Source: Deinococcus sp. (GTDB lineage Bacteria > Deinococcota > Deinococci > Deinococcales > Deinococcaceae). From it: 11,081 nucleotides of DNA. The stretch covers positions 1 through 11,081 of the forward strand of contig JAQBPF010000055.1 of assembly GCA_028287665.1 (NCBI GenBank), in the 5' to 3' direction. Made by a program: the position numbers and the translations under genes. Shown here piece after piece: positions 1 through 6,033 of this stretch. The first letter of the stretch is position 1. Every line of letters starts with the position of its first letter. The notes under the pieces were generated by a model. The model was not told the DNA's origin. It did not search any database and saw nothing but the letters and a program-made list of their open reading frames with translations.

Positions 1-138
1 GAGTTCTCCCGTGCCTGGCTGAAGCCCGAATACTGGTACGTGCTGGCGTATCCCGCCGCCTTCATCATCACCTTCAGTCTCGCCTTCAACCTGTTTGGTG
101 ACGGCCTGCGTGACGCGCTCGATCCCAAGAGCCGCTGA
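1..138 (+). CDS. ABC transporter permease, OppC/DppC type (C-terminal end only)
   Basis: Only the last 45 codons are present, open at the left edge and ending at TGA 136-138. The visible peptide has one hydrophobic helix (roughly residues 14-32, [19 protein letters not shown]) followed by [10 protein letters not shown] and a short basic tail. That ending is characteristic of the DppC/OppC inner-membrane permease of peptide or nickel ABC importers; DppB/OppB-type permeases end differently. The protein would form half of the membrane channel, with its partner permease and ATPases outside this window. It is probably the last gene of its operon, because a strong hairpin terminator follows 11 bases after the stop. 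The substrate cannot be told from this fragment. Confidence 0.9.
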   Translation, partial: EFSRAWLKPEYWYVLAYPAAFIITFSLAFNLFGDGLRDALDPKSR

Positions 139-149
139 GCTTAGGCCTG

Positions 150-185
150 AACGCCCCCGCCTGTCCTTGCGACGGCGGGGGCGTT
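150..185 (+). terminator. Intrinsic terminator after the ABC permease
   Basis: A perfect 12-bp GC-rich stem (150-161 with 174-185, arm AACGCCCCCGCC) closes a 12-nt loop and is followed by a modest T-rich tail (GTTT, TTG). It lies 11 nt after the permease stop. It also sits between that gene and the end of the convergent minus-strand gene at 243, so it may stop transcription from both sides, although the minus-strand side lacks a T run. Confidence 0.85.
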
Positions 186-242
186 TGTTGAGTGGGGCGG
201 TGAATGCTGACCCCTGACTGTGTTACTGAGCGCCAGCCTGCA

Positions 243-704
243 TCAGCTTTGGGGGACCTTGGTGGGGCGCAGGGAAGAGACAGGACGCATCCAGTCTGCG
301 ATCAGCCGCCATGCCGCTGCGTACAGCACGGCGGCCAGAACCCACAGGCCAGCCGCAATGGCAGGTTGAGAAAAGGTCGCGCAGCCCAGCAGAAAGGGGA
401 CGGCGGGCGCGGTCCCGGCCTGCATGGCGGCGCTGAGGGCCGTGCGGCGCGGTGGCAGCAACGGATCGCGGGCGGCGCGGCGGGCCAGATAGAGGGCAGC
501 GCCTGCCAGTATCAGGGCCACGAGCACCAGCCCCACCACTCCGGCGGGCGGCGTGGGCGCGGGGCGCGTCAGCAGATACAGGGCTCCCAGGGGCAGTCCC
601 GGCACCGCCAGAGCTGTGAACGCCAGCGTATAGGCGCGGCGGGCAGCGCGGAGCAGATCTGCGCCCTCGCCGCTGTTCAGGGCCTGTGCCAGAGCCTGGA
701 GCAT
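243..704 (-). CDS. Small four-helix membrane protein of unknown function
   Basis: 153 aa. I do not recognise a family. Four hydrophobic stretches are visible at about residues 27-46, 54-74, 92-111 and 114-133. A basic segment (LARRAARD, then PPRR) separates helices 2 and 3, and both ends are polar, which suggests an integral inner-membrane protein with both termini on the same side. Its ATG (704-702) shares one base with the TGA of ygfZ (706-704), a TGATG junction that implies translational coupling; no Shine-Dalgarno sequence is seen. It is therefore probably expressed with ygfZ. Whether it shares YgfZ's role or simply rides in the operon cannot be decided from sequence. Codon use matches its neighbours. 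Confidence 0.75.
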   Translation of the reverse strand: MLQALAQALNSGEGADLLRAARRAYTLAFTALAVPGLPLGALYLLTRPAPTPPAGVVGLVLVALILAGAALYLARRAARDPLLPPRRTALSAAMQAGTAPAVPFLLGCATFSQPAIAAGLWVLAAVLYAAAWRLIADWMRPVSSLRPTKVPQS

Positions 705-1585
705 CAGCGGGTCTGGGGCACCGAGCCCAGCAGGTGTACGGTGGCAGACACGCCGCCCACCTCGACCTCGGCCCCTTCTGGGAGTTCCTTACGCAGCCAT
801 GCCAAGCTGGCTCCAGCGGCATTCAGGCCAGATTGCCCCACCACTTTGCCGCTGTGCAGAATGTCTGTGCCGCGCGGCAGGCCCTCGCCTGTCAGGCGAA
901 CCAGGTGGTAGCGCGTGTTCCCACGGGCCTCCAGTCGGGCCATGATTTCCTGGCCCACATAACAGCCTTTGCGGTAGCTGATGGCGGGCAGCGGGCCGCT
1001 GATGTCCAGCCCCACTTCCTGCAGGAGTGTGCCCGAAAAACCGTCGCGGGCAATATCGGGAATGCCTGCCGCGACCCGTGCGGCGTCCAGGGTCTCCAGA
1101 GGAGCTTCTGGGCCTTCCAGGGCGGCCAGCACGGCGGCTTCGTGCCGGGTGAGGTAATGCAGGTCGGTGCCCGCTGTGCCTGTGCGGTTCACTCGTCCTC
1201 CCAACACCACGCCGCCGCCCAGTTCAAAAGTCTGGGCGTCCGGGCCAGCCTCGTTCCAGCCGGGCACACCTGCCCCTGGCCATACGTGCACGCAACGCAG
1301 GTCGTCCGATACGTCCTTCACTTCCACCTGATCGAAAATGATGTAGCGCTTGAGGCGGGCGGCCAGAGCTTCCGCCTCGCCTGCGTCCACATGCAGATAC
1401 ACGTCATCGGTGCGGCGATAGGCCCGCGCGAAGGTTTCGATCTGGCCCCGAACATTGAGAAAGGCGCAGGCCACCAGCCCCGGCGTGGGTGCGCCGCGCA
1501 GGTCCCCCGTCATCTGACCCTGCACGAAATCAACCCGGTCTGCCCCTGTCACGCGCAGGCCACCTGAAGGAATCTGAGTCCACAT
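704..1585 (-). CDS. ygfZ: YgfZ/GcvT-like folate-binding protein
   Basis: 293 aa from ATG 1585. The hallmark motif KGCYVGQE lies at residues 206-213, with the family's conserved cysteine at 208. The N-terminal part ([21 protein letters not shown], then FLNVRGQIE) matches the tetrahydrofolate-binding aminomethyltransferase-like fold. YgfZ proteins are cytosolic, bind folate, and support synthesis or repair of certain iron-sulfur enzymes such as MiaB in E. coli; the exact reaction is unsettled. A TTG in frame at 1603 is an alternative start, but ATG 1585 is preferred because TACCCT (a TANNNT -10 box) ends 6 nt before it, giving a leaderless mRNA. The gene lies 78 nt after hemA, so it may also be read from upstream, and it is coupled to the membrane protein at 243-704. 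Confidence 0.93.
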   Translation of the reverse strand: MWTQIPSGGLRVTGADRVDFVQGQMTGDLRGAPTPGLVACAFLNVRGQIETFARAYRRTDDVYLHVDAGEAEALAARLKRYIIFDQVEVKDVSDDLRCVHVWPGAGVPGWNEAGPDAQTFELGGGVVLGGRVNRTGTAGTDLHYLTRHEAAVLAALEGPEAPLETLDAARVAAGIPDIARDGFSGTLLQEVGLDISGPLPAISYRKGCYVGQEIMARLEARGNTRYHLVRLTGEGLPRGTDILHSGKVVGQSGLNAAGASLAWLRKELPEGAEVEVGGVSATVHLLGSVPQTR

Positions 1586-1591
1586 GGAGGC

Positions 1592-1597
1592 AGGGTA
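1592..1597 (-). promoter_or_regulatory. -10 box (TACCCT) for leaderless ygfZ
   Basis: TACCCT on the minus strand fits TANNNT and ends 6 nt before ATG 1585. No purine-rich ribosome binding site precedes the ATG (the 6 nt are GCCTCC). No convincing -35 box is seen. Confidence 0.5.
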
Positions 1598-1663
1598 AGT
1601 CAAAAGCGGGACGTGGATAGTGGCGAGTGGCCAGGGCAGGTGCTGTTCACGGTGCCTGTCTGC

Positions 1664-2758
1664 TCAGTCGCTGGCAAGTGCCAGGGCCCGTTCGCGCTGG
1701 GCTTCCCGCGTCAGGTGCCAGCGGTACAGGTCGGCACTGGCCTCGCGCAGCAGGGCGTCGGCGTGGGGCAGGGCGGCGCGGCGGCCTTCAAGGTTGCGCT
1801 GAACCACAGCCGTCAGATCATCCAGGTTGCTCAGGTGTGCGCCGGGCACATCGGCAATATCGGGAGAAAGGATGCGCGGCACGCTGATGTCGATCAGCAG
1901 CATGGGGCGCGTGGGGCGGTCCTGAAGTGCCTCGCGAACCCCGCTGCCGTGCAGCACGTAATGGGGCGCACTGCTGGACGCGATGACCACATCGGCTTCG
2001 GGCAACACTTCGTGCAGGTATTCGGCGGCGCAGGCCCGGCCCCCCACCCGCTCGGCCAGGGCGCGGGCGCGTTCGGCGGTGCGGTTCACCACGATCACGT
2101 CCCGGACTCCAGCAGCCCGCAGATGCGTCAGGGTCAGTTCGGCGGTTTCTCCTGCGCCCAGAATCAGAGCCGTACGGTGGCTCAGGTCGCCCAGCGTGGC
2201 CTCGGCCAGTTCTACGGCGGCGCTCGATACGCTGACGACCCGGTCTGACAGGCCTGTGTCGGTGCGCACCCGCTTGCCTGCGGCCAGCGCTCCCTGCGCC
2301 ACCTTGTTCATCAGCGTGCCCGACAGGCCCTGGGCGTGGGCCGCCTGCCACGCCCGTTTGACCTGTCCCTGAATCTGGGTCTCGCCAATGACCAGGCTAT
2401 CGAGCCCTGCCGCCACCCGGTACAGATGAGCCACGGCTTCTTCGCCCCGGTACACGTACAGGTGGGAGGCCAGAGCGTGCCCCCAGGCGCCCTCAAAGGC
2501 GGCCACGGGGTCGCCGACCACTCCGGCCAGATAAACCTCGGTCCGGTTGCAGGTGGCCAGCAGCATCACTTCGCGGGCGTGCAGAGACAGGTGCGACAGG
2601 ATGGCCTGTTCTTCAGAGGCGCGGACGGTGGCCCGCTCACGCACTTCTATGGGCGCGGTCTGGTGATTGAGGCCAACCACGGCAAAGTCCAGCGGCGTGG
2701 GATGCGGAGCATGCGGCTGCGCCAGGAAAGCGCGGGCAGTGGGGCAGGCCAGCGTCAT
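1664..2758 (-). CDS. hemA: Glutamyl-tRNA reductase, short C-terminus
   Basis: 364 aa. The enzyme reduces glutamyl-tRNA to glutamate-1-semialdehyde with NADPH, the committed step of C5-pathway tetrapyrrole synthesis. Visible motifs are [16 protein letters not shown] (27-42), TCNRTEVY with catalytic Cys70, [10 protein letters not shown] (125-134), [20 protein letters not shown] (162-181), and an NADPH-binding GAGETAEL (201-208) followed by [12 protein letters not shown] 2758 overlaps the stop of the upstream precorrin-2 dehydrogenase-like gene as ATGA, which fixes the start. The result is about 20 residues longer at the N-terminus than typical relatives. The C-terminus stops after about 50 residues of the dimerisation helix region (DLTAVVQRN onward) and lacks the remainder found in 400-430-aa homologues. 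The next ~60 nt show no continuation in another frame. Confidence 0.96.
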   Translation of the reverse strand: MTLACPTARAFLAQPHAPHPTPLDFAVVGLNHQTAPIEVRERATVRASEEQAILSHLSLHAREVMLLATCNRTEVYLAGVVGDPVAAFEGAWGHALASHLYVYRGEEAVAHLYRVAAGLDSLVIGETQIQGQVKRAWQAAHAQGLSGTLMNKVAQGALAAGKRVRTDTGLSDRVVSVSSAAVELAEATLGDLSHRTALILGAGETAELTLTHLRAAGVRDVIVVNRTAERARALAERVGGRACAAEYLHEVLPEADVVIASSSAPHYVLHGSGVREALQDRPTRPMLLIDISVPRILSPDIADVPGAHLSNLDDLTAVVQRNLEGRRAALPHADALLREASADLYRWHLTREAQRERALALASD

Positions 2759-3417
2759 GCGGTGCCCCCAGAGAAGGTGTCTTGTGAGAGGGAATTCAGG
2801 CCAAGTGCTTCCAACGGGTTCGCCCCCACAGGCCGCCTTGATGATTCAGCCAGTGCCAGGGCAGCCAGTCCCAGGGCGGCGCGGATGTCTGTTCTTAGCT
2901 GGGCCAGCGCGGCGGCTTTGGCCTCCGGCTCCAGCCTCAACGCTTCTTCTCTGTACGCGGTCCAACTGTCCAGCTGCTCCTCACTGGGCAGGAGTGCTGC
3001 AATTCGCTCCGTCAGGGCCTGGGTCAGCATCGGCAGTTCGCGCCCGCTGGAAACGGCCACCTGAACGCCTGCCTTTGCGGTGGTGGCCGCAAAGCGGAGT
3101 GATCCTTGCTGGGCATCGCCCGCATGATTGACCAGTGCGCCCGCCGCCCGTGCATCGCCACTCACGGCAGCATTGACTGTTGGGCTATCGGTGGCCGCTA
3201 CCACCACGCGCTGCCCCTGGACATCGCTGCTCAGGTAGGTGCGGCGCTCCGCTCGGACCGGCAGCGCTTCCAGATCAGGGTGCAGGCTGGGAGCCACCAC
3301 CGTGACGTTCAGACCCGCTTCCAGCAAGGTCATTGCCCGGCGCAGGGCCACCACGCCGCCACCGACCACCAGCGCAGATTCACCCCGCAGATCCAGAAAC
3401 ACAGGCAGCAGACTCAC
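2755..3417 (-). CDS. Precorrin-2 dehydrogenase-like NAD-binding protein (SirC/Met8p/CysG N-domain family)
   Basis: 220 aa from GTG 3417. A Rossmann motif [12 protein letters not shown] (17-28) leads into [13 protein letters not shown] (31-43), then [11 protein letters not shown] (72-82), LVNHAGD (95-101) and VAVSSG (120-125). This order is that of precorrin-2 dehydrogenase, which oxidises precorrin-2 to sirohydrochlorin with NAD+, sometimes also chelating iron to make siroheme. GTG 3417 is chosen because TATTCT ends exactly 7 nt before it and the family homology begins at once ([10 protein letters not shown]). The same frame stays open back to 3813, but that part does not resemble the family. 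Odd points: the family aspartate in the NVxD motif is Gly100 here, with Asp101 next to it, and the usual G-[KT]-S-P is ELP. It is ATGA-coupled to hemA, so it is probably tied to tetrapyrrole supply. The substrate is not certain. Confidence 0.85.
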   Translation of the reverse strand: MSLLPVFLDLRGESALVVGGGVVALRRAMTLLEAGLNVTVVAPSLHPDLEALPVRAERRTYLSSDVQGQRVVVAATDSPTVNAAVSGDARAAGALVNHAGDAQQGSLRFAATTAKAGVQVAVSSGRELPMLTQALTERIAALLPSEEQLDSWTAYREEALRLEPEAKAAALAQLRTDIRAALGLAALALAESSRRPVGANPLEALGLNSLSQDTFSGGTA

Positions 3418-3424
3418 GCCGTGC

Positions 3425-3430
3425 AGAATA
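3425..3430 (-). promoter_or_regulatory. -10 box (TATTCT) for the leaderless dehydrogenase-hemA operon
   Basis: TATTCT on the minus strand is followed by exactly 7 nt (GCACGGC) and the GTG start at 3417. There is no Shine-Dalgarno sequence and no clear -35 box. The site probably drives the dehydrogenase-like gene and coupled hemA, and perhaps ygfZ and the membrane protein gene. Confidence 0.6.
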
Positions 3431-3595
3431 GCGTTTAAAACCGGGGCAGGCGTCCCCGACCGAACGGTAAGAAAGCTGATGACGACGGCCTTGAGCACTC
3501 TGGCGCTTCGGCCTTTGCCCACCGTTTCCCGGCTTTCTTCCCTTTGGCTGAGGCGGCAGAGGCAACCCCTGGCCCCTTTGGCGCGTACTGGCTGC

Positions 3596-3817
3596 ATGAG
3601 AGTCCTGTCTTTGATCTTCGGTATTCTGGCTGCCCTCGGCTTGCTGCTGGGCTTACTGCCCTTTTTTGGTTGGCTCAACTGGTTGTTTGTGCTGCCGCCC
3701 GCCGTGCTGGGTCTGATCTTCGGCGCACTGGCCCGCGACCGGGGAGCCATCACGCTGAGCGCCGTGGTGGCTGTGTTGGGTGCCCTGCGCCTGATGTTGG
3801 GCGGCGGGTTCATTTGA
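3596..3817 (+). CDS. Small three-helix membrane protein
   Basis: 73 aa from ATG 3596 to TGA 3817. Nearly the whole protein is hydrophobic, with helices at about residues 3-22, 28-47 and 52-70 joined by PFFGWLNW and a charged ARDRG turn. No catalytic motif is visible, and I can only call it a short integral membrane protein. Both ATG 3596 and its surroundings lack a good Shine-Dalgarno sequence. TACTGG ends 4 nt upstream but does not fit TANNNT, so the start is less certain than for its neighbours. It is transcribed divergently from the dehydrogenase-hemA operon, with 178 bp between the two starts. The sharp switch to strongly hydrophobic codons at the ATG supports it as real; the upstream part of the same frame is compositionally unlike it. 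Confidence 0.65.
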   Translation: MRVLSLIFGILAALGLLLGLLPFFGWLNWLFVLPPAVLGLIFGALARDRGAITLSAVVAVLGALRLMLGGGFI

Positions 3818-3866
3818 GGTCAGGAGGGTAAGATTCTGGGCTGGCGGGAGGTCGTGGCCAGTGCGC

Positions 3867-3895
3867 TTGCACGTCCGACCTTCCTCTGGTACTCT
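3867..3895 (+). promoter_or_regulatory. Promoter for tRNA-Trp
   Basis: TTGCAC (3867-3872) and TACTCT (3890-3895) are separated by exactly 17 nt, a good housekeeping sigma-factor promoter. The predicted transcript would begin near 3902, leaving a 5' leader of about 48 nt ahead of the tRNA. Confidence 0.65.
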
Positions 3896-3949
3896 GCGTG
3901 GGCCTGTTTGCGCCCCAGCATCATCTTCAGCGCGGGCAGCGTATCTGAT

Positions 3950-4025
3950 GGGTCCTTAGCTCAGTTGGTAGAGCATCGGTCTCCAAAACCGAGGGTCGTA
4001 GGTTCAAGTCCTGCAGGGCCCGCCA
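3950..4025 (+). tRNA. tRNA-Trp (anticodon CCA)
   Basis: The full cloverleaf can be folded by hand. Acceptor 3950-3956 pairs with 4015-4021 with one G-U. The D arm starts at 3959 with AGTTGGTA in the loop. The anticodon stem TCGGT/ACCGA encloses CTCCAAA with anticodon CCA at 3983-3985. The T arm GTAGG/CCTGC encloses TTCAAGT. The discriminator is G4022 and the 3' CCA (4023-4025) is encoded. It is a stand-alone gene with its own promoter and terminator. The only mispairs are G-U wobbles, so it should be functional. Confidence 0.97.
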
Positions 4026-4049
4026 TCACGACAAGTGGTCGTACAAAAA

Positions 4050-4074
4050 ATGTCCCCGCCAAGTGCGGGGACGT
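4050..4074. terminator. Terminator shared by tRNA-Trp and convergent cutA
   Basis: Arms 4050-4059 and 4065-4074 form a 10-bp stem (core GTCCCCGC/GCGGGGAC) with a 5-nt loop. On the plus strand it is followed by TGCTTT. On the minus strand, A4045-A4050 becomes a run of six T directly after (and partly within) the stem, so the stronger signal faces cutA. It serves both converging units. Confidence 0.88.
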
Positions 4075-4115
4075 TGCTTTGTGGGCCGAACAACCTGACC
4101 ATACACAGGGTGTGC

Positions 4116-4436
4116 CTAACCCTGCGTCGGCTCCAGCGCGTCTCTGAGCCACATCTGAAATTCAGGCAGGGCACGGTCAAAGGGCAGGGCAATAATTTCC
4201 GGCACTTCGTAGGGATGCAGTGACTTGATGCGGGCTTCAAGTTCGGGGTATTTCTCCCCGGTGGTTTTGATCATCAGTAGCGTTTCGGGGTCTTCGACCA
4301 CGTCCCCCTGCCAGCGGTACACGCTATGAAGACCGCCGACCACGTTGACACACCCGGCAAGGCGTTCGGCCACCAACGTCCGGGCGAGTTCGTGTGCGCG
4401 TTCGGGGGGAACAGTGACCAGAACGACAAGTGACAT
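4116..4436 (-). CDS. cutA: CutA divalent-cation tolerance protein
   Basis: 106 aa from ATG 4436. The sequence follows the CutA1 pattern closely: VTVPPERAHELARTLV, then LAGCVNVVGGLHSVYRWQGD and EDPETLLMIKT in the middle, and HPYEVPEIIALP toward the end. CutA1 forms a very stable trimer with a PII-like ferredoxin fold. It was linked to copper tolerance in E. coli, but its molecular role is not settled. The frame stays open to a GTG or ATG further upstream (to 4487), but family homology begins at MSLVVLVTV. TATGCT ends 9 nt before this ATG, which would give a mRNA with almost no leader. It lies 95 bp after the FtsB-like gene and ends at a T-rich hairpin terminator. Confidence 0.95.
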   Translation of the reverse strand: MSLVVLVTVPPERAHELARTLVAERLAGCVNVVGGLHSVYRWQGDVVEDPETLLMIKTTGEKYPELEARIKSLHPYEVPEIIALPFDRALPEFQMWLRDALEPTQG

Positions 4437-4445
4437 ACGCGGGTC

Positions 4446-4451
4446 AGCATA
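4446..4451 (-). promoter_or_regulatory. Possible -10 box (TATGCT) for cutA
   Basis: TATGCT on the minus strand ends 9 nt before ATG 4436, so initiation 6-8 nt downstream would leave a leader of only 1-3 nt. No clear -35 box is seen. The weaker fit in spacing lowers confidence. Confidence 0.35.
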
Positions 4452-4531
4452 CGCCGCTCCTGCCAACTGAGAAGTGAGGAAATGCACCTACGTGTGGGTG
4501 AAATTACATTGTGTGAAACCAGAGGATTCTG

Positions 4532-5023
4532 TCAGGGAAGGCGGCGGACATCGCAGTTTTCGCTGGTGGCCGGGGCAGTGGTGGCCACCACGACGGTCTC
4601 TGTGGCCCCCACAAAGCCCTGGCAGCGGGCCAGCTGTTCAAGGTAGATGGGATCGCTGGCCGAGCGCTCGGCGTCCTGGAGCACCTTAACGTCTTGTTCC
4701 AGGCCCCGGACGCGGGTTTCGGTGTCTCTGGTTTCCTGCGACCAAGTGGTGGTGCGGTAGACGATCAGGCCCAACTGGAAGCTCAGTTGCACGATCCCCA
4801 AGCCAGCCAGCAGACTGGCCAGCATCAATGTTACGGGCAGGCGTTGAAGCGCGCGCCAACGGGCGGCCAGGGTACGGCGGCGCGGCGGAAGGCGCGGACT
4901 TTCGGGAGCCGGAGCAGTTGTTTCGTCGTCCTGTGCTGTCCATTCAGACGGCTCGGGCACCACCGGTTCCGGCGCAGGCTTGGGCGCAGGTGGCAGGGGA
5001 GTGGGCGGCGGCGCAGGGTCCAT
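4532..5023 (-). CDS. FtsB/DivIC-like septum formation initiator protein
   Basis: 163 aa from ATG 5023. Layout: a proline-rich acidic N-terminus (residues 1-45), a basic patch PPRRRTLAARW (46-56), one membrane helix (about 63-88), a heptad-like coiled coil (about 93-120), then DPIYLEQLARCQGFVGATETVVV (124-146). The last segment matches the DPxYxExxARxxxGxxxxxE signature of FtsB/DivIC proteins, bitopic partners in the divisome that bind FtsL and FtsQ/DivIB. This topology puts the coiled coil outside the membrane. Unusual features are the long Pro-rich cytoplasmic tail and cysteines at 134 and 157, which could form a disulfide. GTG 5074 is an alternative start. It precedes cutA on the same strand, but no functional link is evident. 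Confidence 0.8.
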   Translation of the reverse strand: MDPAPPPTPLPPAPKPAPEPVVPEPSEWTAQDDETTAPAPESPRLPPRRRTLAARWRALQRLPVTLMLASLLAGLGIVQLSFQLGLIVYRTTTWSQETRDTETRVRGLEQDVKVLQDAERSASDPIYLEQLARCQGFVGATETVVVATTAPATSENCDVRRLP

Positions 5024-5035
5024 ATCTTGCCTGCC

Positions 5036-5041
5036 AGCATA
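5036..5041 (-). promoter_or_regulatory. Possible -10 box (TATGCT) for the FtsB-like gene
   Basis: The same hexamer as at cutA, TATGCT, lies 12 nt before ATG 5023. It would give a leader of about 5 nt, too short for a Shine-Dalgarno interaction. It also supports ATG 5023 over GTG 5074, which lies upstream of this box. Confidence 0.35.
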
Positions 5042-5164
5042 GCGTGCCGGGTATGAGATACAGCGGGAAGACACCGCCTGAAGTGCCGCCTGCGCCCTGT
5101 GTCTGCCCCTGCCTGCTGTGCTTGCCTGCCCTCAAGGCACGGGCTGCCTGTCAGACTGAGCGGT

Positions 5165-5656
5165 ATGACGGCGGAACACACCACCAGCAAGGCAGGTCGC
5201 GGCGATCCTTTTGCGCGGCCACACGGCACGGCTCCCGACTGGGCGCGGGCGCACCGGGCCGGAATCCAGATGCGCTACGGCGATATAGACACCATGGGCC
5301 ACCTTAACAATGCCGTATACGTGCAGTACCTCGAAACCTCGCGCATTTTGCTGATGCGTGATCTGGGCGTGCCCGACGACGAAGACCGCTCGGTGATCGC
5401 CCGGCTAGAACTGGATTACCAGCGCGAAATCCGGCTGGGGCAGGACGTGGTCGTGGAAACGCTGGTCGAACGGCTGGGTCATACCTCGTGGACGCTGCTG
5501 TCCCGCGTCACTGCCGATGGCGTGCCCTGTACCTACGCCCGCACGGTGCAGGTGCGGGTAGATGCGGCGCTGAAGCCTGCTCCTCTGCCCGAAGTCCTGC
5601 GCCAGCGCCTGGACACACTGCTGGCTTACCCCTCCCCGCCAGAAGGAAACACATGA
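5165..5656 (+). CDS. Hotdog-fold acyl-CoA thioesterase (4HBT/YbgC-FadM-like)
   Basis: 163 aa from ATG 5165. After a polar 30-residue start comes RYGDIDTMGHLNNAVYVQYL (37-56), the signature of 4-hydroxybenzoyl-CoA thioesterase-like proteins; D42 and the GHLNN stretch (45-49) are the usual active-site region. The rest (RLELDYQREIRLGQDVVVET, then VADGVPCTYARTVQVRVD-like strands) fits the single hotdog domain. Such enzymes are cytosolic, form dimers or tetramers, and hydrolyse acyl-CoA thioesters; the acyl chain cannot be predicted. The frame is open back to 5099, but homology and CAGACT ending 7 nt before ATG 5165 (one mismatch from TANNNT) favour this start. Its stop overlaps the next gene as ATGA. 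Confidence 0.9.
   Translation: MTAEHTTSKAGRGDPFARPHGTAPDWARAHRAGIQMRYGDIDTMGHLNNAVYVQYLETSRILLMRDLGVPDDEDRSVIARLELDYQREIRLGQDVVVETLVERLGHTSWTLLSRVTADGVPCTYARTVQVRVDAALKPAPLPEVLRQRLDTLLAYPSPPEGNT
5641..5647 (+). promoter_or_regulatory. Ribosome binding site for the 94-aa gene
   Basis: AGAAGGA lies 5 nt before ATG 5653, inside the end of the thioesterase gene. It gives the coupled downstream gene an ordinary Shine-Dalgarno start, unlike the leaderless genes nearby. Confidence 0.65.
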
Positions 5657-5937
5657 CTGCTTCCACTTATGAAGACCGCGTGCTGTATCAGGGTGACGTC
5701 TGGGTGCGGCTCGATACGCTGCCCCGCCTCCTGGCCGAAGGGTGGCGGCGTACCCTGTCGGATGGCGGAGTGGTCAGCGTCATTCGCACCCCGTTTCAGT
5801 GGGCGATGGTCAGCCCGGTCATTGAGATAGAGACGGGCGGCTACCTGGGCGATGTGGGCCTCTACGTGCCCGAAGTGATGCTGGAAGAAGCGCTGTATCT
5901 GCTTGGCGCGGATGGGGAAGACGGCGGGCAGGAATAG
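5653..5937 (+). CDS. 94-aa protein of unknown function, coupled to the thioesterase
   Basis: 94 aa, soluble, acidic, with no signal peptide or membrane helix and no motif I recognise. It has a mixed strand/helix look (VLYQGDVWVRL, VVSVIRTPFQWAMVSPVIEIE, GGYLGDVGLYVPEVMLEEALYLL) and a disordered GEDGGQE tail. ATG 5653 overlaps the thioesterase stop as ATGA and has a Shine-Dalgarno sequence, so both should be made from one transcript. That coupling is the only clue to function. Stop TAG 5935-5937 is followed by about 95 bp before the ROK kinase start. Confidence 0.8.
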   Translation: MTASTYEDRVLYQGDVWVRLDTLPRLLAEGWRRTLSDGGVVSVIRTPFQWAMVSPVIEIETGGYLGDVGLYVPEVMLEEALYLLGADGEDGGQE

Positions 5938-6019
5938 ACGGGGAGTTCATCCCACTTGGAAAGCCGGGATACAGTGCTGACCGATATCCGTTTGCAGCTT
6001 CAGACATCACCATTCTTCC

Positions 6020-6025
6020 GGGAGG
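6020..6025 (+). promoter_or_regulatory. Ribosome binding site for the ROK kinase
   Basis: GGGAGG lies 8 nt before ATG 6034. It decides this start over an in-frame TTG at 5956. No convincing promoter was found in 5938-6019, so transcription may continue from the thioesterase unit. Confidence 0.75.
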
Positions 6026-6033
6026 CACAGGCA

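Noticed and set aside
686..1567. Long plus-strand open frame (293 codons) opposite ygfZ
   Set aside because: It is antisense to a clear ygfZ gene and its translation has no motif. GC-rich coding DNA commonly leaves such frames open.
1604..1663. Possible terminator or HemA continuation between hemA and ygfZ
   Set aside because: No stable hairpin with a T run was found and no frame continues the HemA C-terminal motifs.
3418..3813. Upstream extension of the dehydrogenase-like reading frame to 3813
   Set aside because: The added residues are low-complexity and basic, lie antisense to the 73-aa membrane protein and its upstream region, and come before a -10 box that fits GTG 3417.
3854..4147. 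Open frame running through tRNA-Trp
   Set aside because: It is an accident of the tRNA and terminator sequence; the same bases fold into a full tRNA.
4481..4540. Possible minus-strand promoter (CTGACA, 18 nt, CAATGT) for cutA at the end of the FtsB-like gene
   Set aside because: The -10 hexamer is poor and it would leave a long leader, while TATGCT sits close to the cutA start.
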